64,000 nucleotides of DNA from Limnephilus marmoratus (Eukaryota > Arthropoda > Insecta > Trichoptera > Limnephilidae): contig OU862915.1 of NCBI GenBank assembly GCA_917880885.1, positions 39,626,676 through 39,690,675 on the forward strand. Reading direction: 5' to 3'. The notes below the pieces were generated by a model. The model worked only from the letters and a program-made list of their open reading frames with translations. It was not told where the DNA came from and searched no databases. The first letter of the stretch is position 1. Every line of letters begins with the position of its first letter. A program made the position numbers and the translations under genes. This document shows positions 41,667 to 53,600 of the stretch, one piece after another.

Positions 41667-44600
41667 CTGTAATCAATAATAATAAATAAATAAACATTAT
41701 AAATCATAAATAAAACAATCAACAAAATAATGACAGGTTACATTTACATTGTGAAATCAAATAGCAAAAGGTTGGTAAATTACATGAATTTATGTACACA
41801 AACAATTTTTAAGAGAATACAAAATACTGTGCTCTGCTTTGAAATGTGTGCAAAATTTTAGAGAAAAGAATCTAGAAGGTTTGAGAGAAGAATGTATTAC
41901 AAAAGCACATAAACATACTATTATTACAAACAAAAAGCATTGGATAATGTGATTAAAAACACAAAAAAACACTGTTTTAGAATTCGTAGACTGTTTTTGG
42001 GCTATTTTTCAATCAAATGGTGTTTGAAAAAATAGTTCATTGTATACCAAACTATAAGAAACGTATAGAAAAGTATCAGCCGTATCAATGATACGGGGCC
42101 CCCGGGCTACAGAGGCCTTTTGTTTCTTTTGTGAGAAAGCTTTATCCTTCATTAGGGCCCCCCAACTAATTTTGATACAGGGCCCCTCCAAGGCACGCTA
42201 CTCTACTGAAGAAACTGTAAGTGATGTTTTGTAATATTGTATTTCAGTGAATACCGTTTTTTGAGCTCCTTTTGTTACATATTATAATCATGATTTTAAA
42301 AAGATAATATAACAAGAGAGAATTAATAGTTTTTTTATTTTTTTTTATTAATTTTTTTCTGATGATGGATGCAAATGTTTGACAATAAATAAATTATAGC
42401 TTTGTGATATTAATTTCACAAATGCATTCTATATGAACTATAAATGAATGAAGTGATTTTATAAACAAAATGGCATTAGTTTCTGGCTAATACAGTCTAT
42501 CAAGGGCGGATCCAGGGGGGGGATCATGGGGTCATGACCCCCCCCTGGGCTGGGTCCAGGACCTAGGTGGACCTACTTTTTACTTGTATCTATTATTATA
42601 AAAATCAAATTATAACTTCTAGTGACTTGACCACGACTATGTGACCCCCCCCTGGCGCCAAAGCTGGATCCGCCCTTGCAGTCTATCCTAAGAATTAATT
42701 GCATCCTCGATTCCTGTCGTACTGGACAAGAAAGATGTAAAATTATACTTTATTTTCAACTATCGCTGTATAACAATTTTGTAAGATTCATTAAACTTAG
42801 CCGCTACGGGCACTTATATGTGCGCAGATAATCTGTGCCCTCAGCACTAAAGTAGAAAATTTATGAATGTCATAAAAAGGGCTGCATACAACCTATAAAC
42901 ATCAGGAACGCGGTGAGAAAAGGTTAACAATCGACAAAACATCCAGACTGGCAACACCCAAATACAAAATTTTAAAATTCATATTAGGTGCATATTATAG
43001 TGCTAGTGGCAGAATCGAATCCGCAACCTCCCAATGCAAAGTCAAATGCTTTAACCTCTCACCTGTTAAAAAAAATGCTTTTTTGCTTTTTGTTTTTTTT
43101 TTTTAAATGCCATTTGAACCCTTATGTATGAAGGACGAGGTCAGAATCACTTGCGCTAATATCAATCTAGAACCTAGGTACTATTTAATTATTGTAGCTG
43201 TTCTGAATTATTTTTAAATAATCTATGAAATTTGCGGGTGGCTTTTCGAAACACCATCCAATAATCGACAGGTTAATCATTACTTAACCCCTTGAACGCC
43301 AGCATATCCTTAGTGATGCTATTAAAAAAATCATTTCTCTGAATATAACTAGCTATTCTGAGGAAAATACATATGGTAGATTATATACTATTTTCATAAA
43401 TGTATATCTGGTAAAGCGGTACAAATTACAAAAACATAATTTTGCAAAAAAGCAAGTAAGTTTTAATGAAAATAGAATCAGCTGGCGAGCGGCGAAAATT
43501 TTGTATTGGCACTAATAGGAAATGCATTAAGTCTCATTTAACTTCTAATCTAAGATTAAGCTGGTGATGTAAAAGTTATCCTAAGATGTCACTTTTAGTT
43601 TGGTTCTTTTCTTGTTGAACTTTGAACTTACCGCAGGTTTCTTCACTTTATGGCCGTCGAACTTGATGGAGCGAACGGCTGAGGATTTCTGGAAGGGACT
43701 GGAAGCGTTGAGGGCTTTGCGACGCCACTAGAGAACAACAACACCAAATGTTGCAATGTTAAGCGGCACACAACACATATAACTCCAACCCCAATACAGA
43801 GTTAGAGCCCACTCACAAACAACAAAACAATACAATATGACACGGAGAAGCTACACTTTTGCATGAATCAATTTGAAAAGGGAGATAAAGTTAATGTCAC
43901 ATAACAAATACAATTTTTTTAAAGAAAAATTTTGAGGCAAAGTTAGGCATGTATTAAGGGCAATCAGAAAAGATAGAAATATATGGTTTCACTCGACAAG
44001 ATTGGCGTGTTGTTTAGTTTGAGCCTCACTCAGCATGTCTACAAGGCGGAAGAAATAGTGATTTTTTTAAACAGATCTCTTAGCCACTTCTAACTTATTC
44101 AATGTAATGTACATACACTAGAGCCCGGCTCGAAGTGAAGGATGAAAGCAATTAGTAGTTCCAAATCACTACGAGCAACGTAACCATTTTTGGTGATGTA
44201 TTAATTATTTAATGTCACAATAAAATTATAATATTTAACAAAATGATTGCAAGCAAAATGAATTGTTAATAGTTTTTTCAGTAGACACAAACACAATTTC
44301 ACAATAACTCAACACGTTGTAAGAATTATTTTGATGAGTTTAAATTTGCGCTTACTTTTGAACCATTGATATTTTTTACCATATTTGAAAGGTTTCTAAC
44401 AAATTTGTGACCGGGTGCATTCCCAGAATGAATTTTACAGAAAGATGTATCAAATATGTGTTTGTAAATATATGTACATGTTATGGAGCAAATTTTAATG
44501 ATTAATAGGGCAGGCATTATTCATAATGGCTCAAGTTGTTGAGCAGAGTGAAAATTAGTATGGGATATTTAGGCATTCTACGCTTCAATGCTATCTGTCT

Positions 44601-47600
44601 AGATAATTTATCAGTTTGCCGGGGAAATTCTAGGGGCATTGTGAATATCAGCATGTATCATATATGCAACATACCCTATTAGTCTCTTTGTCTATAACAT
44701 TATGTACATATAAGTAGATAGAAAGTAGATTAATTACTGTGCAAGTAAGTGTGTAAAAGCGGTAGTTAGAAGTAATATTTACATAATTGAAGTATATATC
44801 AATTACTGTTTTCTTGTAACATAAGATAAATCATTTATGTACAAAAATGTGTTGGGAATGTTTGGTATAATTTACTTTGGAAAATTAGTAATAATTATTG
44901 GAATATATTGGGTGACATTAAACTAAAAATCAAATATAATAGGATTAATTTGATATAAGTCAAAAATAATAATACTCTTTCCAGTGTTAATGATACCAAA
45001 ACGAAAAGGAAGATGAGAACAAAAACATAAAAACAAAAGCAACAAGACAAGTTTTAGAAAAAATAAATTTATTTTATAACATAAATAAGTGGAACATTTT
45101 GGACATTTGGATATTTGCGGAAAATACAATATTGACAGAAGACAACACTTTAAAAGGTCTTTACTCAAGGAGGGATCACTTAAAAATGTAGCTTTAATTT
45201 TGAAGAGCACTTTAAAAAGCACATTTAATTTAGAATAGAGCATTTCCATCGCAAATGAGGTAAATTTGAACACTATACAAATCAAAAATTAAGGGGATTG
45301 AAGGGAAAACAAAACTTTTCAAAGTAATATGTAAATAATAGAGAAACACTAGATTAAAAATAAATTAAATTATAAAAATCTCAAATAAATAATAAAATCA
45401 TATTATATCTCAATACACAAGTTCCTTTTAACACAGAAACAGAAAAACACTCATTTAAGGCCAACACCGGAATCTATCTGTCAATATTGTGGAATTTTGA
45501 AGGAAAGGATTACAATTCATATATTATGTAATAATAATTAACAGCAAAGTTTGCTACATATATAGTATTGTCATAACCGCACAAAATAGCTGAAAATGTC
45601 CATTAAATAAGATCATAAATATGTCCTTTGACCTTTTAGCAGTGTTAACTAGCTCAAGTGTTTCAATACCCCCACGCGGAACATTATCGGCCACCAAAGT
45701 ATAAAGGATTGATACGGTCATGTATCAATATTGTTACGACAGCGTGCAAAAGGTTAATTATGTAGTATTTTTTTTTTTTTTTTTTATCGAGTTTTTTAGT
45801 GGTTGCAAACTGAAAATTCAAATATAATAAAGTAAAATAGAATAAAAATAAATAAATGTTAAAATTATAATAATACTTTGAATTGGATGTTATTTGGTGT
45901 TAAGTGTTTGCTAAGGATCTCTCTTCCAGATAAAAAAAAATTATAACGATATATTTTTTTACTAATACAAATGTAAATGTAATTAGATTAAATGTGAGAG
46001 ATTTTCTCACAAAAATAATACAAGAATTCCACTGTGCTGGCACATTTATAAATGTTTAAAAATAAAGACAAAATACGAAAGACAACGAAATATCAAGCAA
46101 TATAATATTTTTATTAGTTTTGTTACTACTCAGGCCAATAAAATATCAAAAGTTAGTTATTATAATTAATAAGGAATATGTTTTAATTAGTTTTTGGTTG
46201 TCAGTAATAAAATTCAATTTTTTCTGACTTATAAAAGCTTTTTAGTTAATTTAAATCTACTTTTATAAAAATAAATTACCAAAGAGAAAAATTTATCCAT
46301 TACGACTTTACATGTTATTAAGTACGTTTTATTTTGTTACGATTAAAATAAATATATATATTGTTAGAGTTTTTAATAGCGTTTTGGGATGCAAGATTTG
46401 ATGAGGCTCTTAGTGATAAATTAAAGATAATCTTGTTTATATTAATAATTTCTAAATCTATTTTGTTTCACATCTTTGGTTTACAGTTTACCATTTGATT
46501 ATTAAATAAGAAAAACTACATTATTTTATTATATTAGAATATATTAAGATGGTACAAATACTTAAATCATTAATGACGGTCATTAAAAACGGAAAGGTTA
46601 AATTATTCCATTGTTAACCCTTCCACCGACATGTGACTTATTTGACCTTGATGTCACGATCCATATTTGGAACGCGTACATTAAAAGGTTAAACCATTAA
46701 ATATATTACAAGAGAATTCGTATTACGATAGGTAAGAGTTACTTTAAGTGCAAGAACTGCATTTGGTGCATTTTTATGACTAAAATTCACTGCATTGTGT
46801 GTGTAGGTACAAGACGTAGTAAAACTATATTATATAATTAGCGTAAAATCACAAAACCGGCGGCAAACGCGTTTTGACATAATCATATTCATAATAATTA
46901 ACGAAACAAAAATCTAAAACAACAGCTTAATAAAATACTTTAAATTATCAAAGAACTTAGGTATAAAAAAATGCAGTATTAATAATTTAAAACAATGATA
47001 AAATTAATCATAAAAAAAATATATTCTTCAACGCGTATTCAATCAATTACAAAAAGTGTTACATCAAAACGTAAAATATTTAAAACTTTATACGTATATC
47101 GGATTGAAAATTACATTAAAAGTAAAATACAAAAATGCGCGGGTTTCTATTTCAGAAAAGCAATAAAATATCAAATGCAATTATACGCCTAAATATGTAC
47201 TTTCCCAATGAAAATTAAAATTATTGTAAATAATTTTAAATAAATCAAATTCAATTTGTAAATATAATAATATATGTACAGTTAAAATTACAATTTAGTT
47301 GAACTAATAATTGTGTTTTGCAGATTTTACATAATGTGCAACAAGCGTCAATATTGTTCAAATTTTTTGGGAATTTACCATCCACGATATATTCTATGCA
47401 AAATTTGAACATTAAGATGGCTTACGTTTTTGTACTATCATCTTAGAGGTTATTTTCTCGCTCATTAATTAGAGAAAACTTAGGTACATACTATGAATAC
47501 AAAAAGCATAGTGAAAGATAAAAATACATAAATCCTTATCTCACAGTGTGTTTACAATGGCAACATTTTTATGGCCAAAAATTCTGGTAAAACATCAATA

Positions 47601-50600
47601 CTTTTAATTGATTTCACAACCTAAAAGACTACACAAATCACTAAAACAATGCGCTATTTTTTATAAAATAACCGCAAAAATTTCAGTTAGGAAAATAAGA
47701 CCGCGTAAATGAAAGTCTATCATTACGTGCAAAGTCAATTATCATATAAAATCAGTTTATATCAACTCAAAGAATTAAAAAGACATTTAAAGCGAATTGT
47801 AATGACCCCAGAATCCGTTACCATTCTGATTTTCGTTATTTTCTTGCGAACGTTTATTGTTCGTCTGTCTTATATTACTCTCTATCCAATTTCTATTTAA
47901 ATTCTCCGTATCTTGAGCCGAATTTGATGCAATCTTGCTCTGCATCATCTTCTGCGATAGGATATTATCAATAGCGGACGTACTAGGCTTTTGATTTGTC
48001 ACTTTGTAAATGTGGTTTGCGAACGCACTCGCTAATGTTTGTCTCGGTGCTAAAACATTACTGTTACCAAATTTTAGATTAGTGATGTTTTTTAAGCATT
48101 GCTTTTCCCGTTTGACATCTTTGAAATCGTCGTAAGCTCCCGTGGAAATGGCTTTAAATCGTTCGGCGTTCAGACGTGAAAAACTTTGAGCAGGCGGGGA
48201 ATTTTCTTGGTAATACGTTTGATCGACAAACATTTCGCTTTTGATATCACGTTTGGCCTCGGTAGAAGAATCGTTTTGTTCGGAAATGTATTGGTTTGTA
48301 TTGTTGACATCTTCGTTGATGACGAAGAAGCTACTGATCCCAGAGTCGTTGTTGTCTAAATGGTACGTTTCGTGTTTTACGTTATCTTCTAATGAAAAAT
48401 TGTTGTTAGTATAGAATATATTACTTGTCTTGTCAAGAAGGTTGGGATAGATAGGTCTATGAGGGGTGGGGTCGGGATGTGAAGGGAGACAGGATAGTTC
48501 CTTGTGTTGTACCTTATTGGTGTTGGAGGAAGCGAGGATGATGGCTGTTTGGTCCTCGATGGAGGAGTTGACTCCGGGGGTGGAGTCCAGACTGAGGATG
48601 CTGCGAAGGCTGGAGGATTCGTCTCCCATGAGGGTGTCCTTGATGATGGACGGCGGGGAGAACATGCCCGAGGTGTCGGCTAGGGATTTGCTCTGAAAAT
48701 TAAAAGATTCATTAATAATGGCACACTACTATCTGATAAAACTGATTACTAAAAGGGGGTTTACAAGATTTTGATTATTGGCCTTGTTATCTCAAAAGTA
48801 AAAATAAATTCTCCCATTTGGCAAACAAATATCGAAAAAATATATTCGTACGAATATAAACTCATTTTACTTCTACACAAACCTGAATACACATCCTACA
48901 TGAAAAAAAATAGAGTTTTCAAATAAATAAAGGCATTGATACTCTTTTGAAAACGTAAAACATTGTTATTTTACGTTTTCAAAAGAGCTGACAGCTGCTA
49001 AAAAGTGACCCGCAAAGCCATAGAAAATTATTTTAAAATCATTCCGAGAAGCTAGATCAAATCAACTGTTACTCAAGAAAGCTGTTGACACAAACGATTC
49101 TGACCTTGCCCTTCATACAGTTTATTTATACATAAGGGTTAAAATGGTATTTAAAAAATCAGAAACTCGTCACAAAGATTGTAATTAAATCCTTAGGAAA
49201 ATCTGTGATCTGGACAATAGGTAACTTTATGCCTAGGTAGGGTTAGATTAGGTCATACGGAAGAATGCATGAATTTGTAGATTAGGTTAAGTCTCATTGA
49301 TGTGTGCATGACTGAAATGTAATTAGACTCACCGGTGTCTCGATGATGAACATGTCGGGCACCTTGTGTCCCTCGGGGTTGGGCGGAGGTGCCCCCTGGT
49401 GGGACTGCGGGGTGCTGGTGGTCCAGGCGGGCAGCAAGGCCTTGCGCGCCCTCTTGTGACCCCCGCTCGGCACCTCGTTCTCCTTGCCGGTCTGTTGGGC
49501 CTCAGAGGGCTTGCGCTTCAGAGAGGCCGAGATACCGGAGTCGTAGTGCATCTGGAAGGGATAAATAAGTTAGGATAAGATTTTAAAATCTTTGGACAGA
49601 ATGATTGAATGGTGTGCCTTTCGACAAGATTGTTAATTTTTACATTTTTGATGAGAATTTTTGAAGAATGTATTTTTGGACAATTTTATTGAATTGTGTA
49701 CATTTGAATAAAATTTTTAAATTTAGTCTCTTCGGAAAAAAGATTGGTTTGTAAAAACCACCAATGAACATTGAACAAGGTGTTTTTTTTTTTGCCAAAA
49801 TGACTAAATTGCATAAAATTTAATTAAATGAATTAGTATCATTATTACAGTGATTTACTTTTGGGGTATTGTGCCATGTTGCGCTACCTCCTTCTTTAGC
49901 CAACATTTCGGACAGCATTACAGTGTCCATCGTTAGTGCAGATGTATAATGTTGATGGACACTGTAATGCTATCTGAAAAGCAGGCAGCGCAGAGGAGGT
50001 AGCGCAACACGACATAATACTCCTAAAATAAATCACCATAATACTTTTGCCCATGAAGGCCATAAATCATATCTATTATATTATTTAATTAATTGTTATG
50101 AAATTGTTGGTACAAAATGATTGAATCCTTTATCTTTGGACAAATTATTGAATCCTTTATCTTTGGACAAAATGATTGAATCCTTTATTTTCGGACAAAA
50201 TGATTGAATCCTTTACCTTCGGACAAAATGATTGAATCCTTAATTTTTGAACAAAATGATTGAATCCTTTATCTTTGGACAAAATGATTGAATCCTCTAT
50301 TTTTGGACAAAATGATTGAATCCTTTATCTTTGAACAAAATGATTGAATCCTTTATCTTCGGACAAAATGATTGAATCCTTTATCTTTGAACAAAATGAT
50401 TGAATCCTATATCTTTGGTCAAAATGATTGAATCCTTAATTTTTGGACAAAATGATTGAATCCTTTATCGTTGGACAAAATGATTGAGTTCTTTATCTTT
50501 GGACAAATTGATTGATAATCCTACCTGACTAGTGCTGCTACCGTTCTGGAAGCTACTCTCATTGCCAGCAATACTGCTGGTCTCTCCCTCTGTACAGTAT

Positions 50601-53600
50601 TGAGAGTCACTCATATGGGACCCATTCAGCTGGGACCCGTTCAGCTGAGATCCATTCAGCTGGGATCCGTTCAGCTGGGATCCGTTGGAGGACTCCTCTC
50701 GCTTGATCATCTCGGTGATATCCTCGACCAGGTTTCCCGGTGAGGAAGGCTCGTACTTGATCTGACCAGACTTCTTCTCCAGCTCTAGGAGGGCGTTCTT
50801 AAAAGGTGTAGGTGTTCTGGAAATAAATTGATTAACCATTATGAACAAATACTGTGATATTGAGAGTATTTTCCACTCTGAAACGTGCCACAAACATACT
50901 ATACATTATTTTAAATGAATTATTTGTGAAATAACATAAATTAATCAAATAAAATTTATTTGCAAACTTCGGGTTTCGGACCCGCAACCTTCAAATTGCA
51001 AGTCAAGAGCCTCATTCCTTGACTAGGGAGGCTGTCACCTGACATACTAATAAAAATTTTGACAAAAGAATTCATTGAAAGGAAACAAGTTAATATGGAA
51101 TTAGACCATTTTGGCAATCAAGTTTGAGCAAATGGATGAATGTCAAACTGACAACTGAAGATGAACTTGTAGCAAAACGCACCACTAGTATGAATATCAT
51201 CAGAGTGAGTATATTTGGCAGCTTACATTAACTGTTATTATCACAACTTACTGTGAGCATGATTTACATTTTTTTTTCTTTGTAATGAATTATTGTGAAA
51301 ACTTCGCACTAACCTTGGAGAACGGTAGGGTAGAAGGGTCCTTCTGGTTCCCACCGGGGTGATGTGGGAGTTGGACTGCGAGCCACTGGGAGCGCACATG
51401 GCCGGGGTGGGGGTATGCAGGGGACTGATGCCACTCTCCTAAATTAAAACAAAATTTCAAATTAAATACACATTATATTGTTAATGACAATCCACTTAAA
51501 AATGAGCCACTTAGAAAACAAATACACATTGTTAAGGATTATCCCTCCCTTTCCTAATCACCTAATCAAAAACTAACCAAAACCTTTGGCATAAAACTAT
51601 AATTTCACAAAGTCAATGCAAGACGAGACTTCAAAAGAGTGACAACCGGGTGGGATCATTTCTCTTATTTGAGTAGCTTCAGTTTGGTTTAACTACTTTT
51701 AGTTTAAATCGGAGTATTTATTAATTTAAAATAAAACAATAACTTTGTAAACGCCACTTTAATTTTATATACTTTATGCCGACCGGAGTATTTATTTTTA
51801 AATTAGCTCCACACAGGCCCTGAGTAAAATAATTTCTCTCGTAGGGATTGATGTATGGAGTTTTTTTATGAAAGGAAGGAGAAGTTCTGGGAAGTAAATA
51901 AGTATGAAGTGGGTAGGAATCCGGAGGTTAGTGTGTCCAGGAGTGATTGACGTATGAATCCATCCCTTCAACTGCAGTGCAAGTCGATGGATTCTGACTG
52001 GAGAGGTCAAAACACCTCCCTGCAAAAGCAACTAAGTCACCAAACATAACGAACCACTTAGGTTGACCTATAGCAGAGGTATTATTCAATAAATGGTTTC
52101 CAAGGCGACGGTACCCACACCCACTTCCCAAAATGAAAAAGTTGTGACGTGTTTGTTAAAGTATGTTTAATTGAAAACTGGCTGGAGCTGAATGTGAGTA
52201 ACTTTGTTTTGTCCATCCATGATCTCCAAATCTTAATTATTTCCAATCTTATTTTCCAATATAAATTAACAATGTGATGTAAGACATCTATCCTGGTGAT
52301 ATAAATTGCATGGCTATTAGTAATACAACCAAATAACGGCACGGGGGAATGGAAGGCGTTCAGTAAGCGTGGGCTTAAAGAATTGGGAGGGGCTGAAGGA
52401 AAGTGGTGCGATGGTTAGTTAGTCAGTCCCTTACCCTGATGATCCTGGGAGAGCCGCGCCTCTCGGGGGTGGCCTGCACGGGGGACTGGAAGGCGTGCAG
52501 CAGGCAGCCGGGGCTGTTGAAGAACTGGGAGGGGCTGAAGGGGAGCTGTTTGATGGGGGTGGTGCTCAGGAACAGCTTGTTGGGGGTGTCATCACTCAGC
52601 ATCTATACAACAACATTACAATGTAAGACATTTTGTAAATAAGAAGCAAGCAGCGGCTAGAAGAGCCAAGAAGAAAATCAAGAAGAAGCAAAAAGAAACC
52701 ACAAGAAAACAAAACAAAAGCTAAAACGAGACAAAAAAAAGCTAAGAATAGACAAGAGGCTTGAAGAGCCCACTTAGAACTGGCAAGAAGACTTAACATC
52801 AGCCAAGAAAAGATAACAAGAGCCAAAAAGAGGCAAGAAGACACAAAAGGAAAGAAGACATGAGTAGAAAAACAAAGCTTTATCCATTCCTGTTTGTCTC
52901 TCTCTGTCCTATGTTCCTATATGGTTCAAGATTGCCTGTATTCCAACTGATTAAAACCTAGCCTCCTTTCATCCTCGGGGCATATTTTCCAAGAACGATT
53001 GAATTGAATAAATTATCCTCCATTTAATAAAAACGCTCTTTTTAAAACTTACAAGGCATTGGATACCATTTTTTAAAACCAAAAATGACATTTAAATACA
53101 GAATTACAGATCTGGGAGCAAATGATTCCCAAATCAATATTATTAAAATGCAAATATTGATAAGACAGTAAAGTTACCAAAGCGTGGCTGACAGAGCTGG
53201 CGTAACCTGCTCCAATCTTCTTATTCTTGGCTCTCCTGAGAATGGGGGGCGGAGAGTTGTTCCTCATGGAGCCACTCTTGGCCGGAGACACGGCTATTGA
53301 AGGCAGCACCTCTCTCTCCTCGTATTTTACTGTGAACAAGACAATTCATTACTAAATGTAGGGGAAAGATATATAGTTACAAATAAGAAATTGAGAGAGA
53401 AAGTGAGGTTAGAAGAACACAACAGATTTATTCTTCTGGTTTCGTCGTTTATTGAAGATTGGCTATCATCAGAGCAATCTGCACCCTGCAAACTACCAAT
53501 TATGTAGTCTTCTACAATGAATTTCAACAAACTTCCCTTGGTTGATCAATTATGTATCTAATCTTATGTTTGTCGCTTCTCATGATTTTTCATTTATTTT

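Noticed and set aside
47787..48665. Taking the 302-codon exon as the only Myb C-terminus
   Set aside because: Two downstream exons with matching phase encode the conserved B-Myb-type tail, so the read-through end cannot be the sole form.
50113..50515. Regular short repeats resembling a CRISPR array
   Set aside because: Units are directly adjacent with no unique spacers, within an intron of an insect gene; it is a minisatellite.
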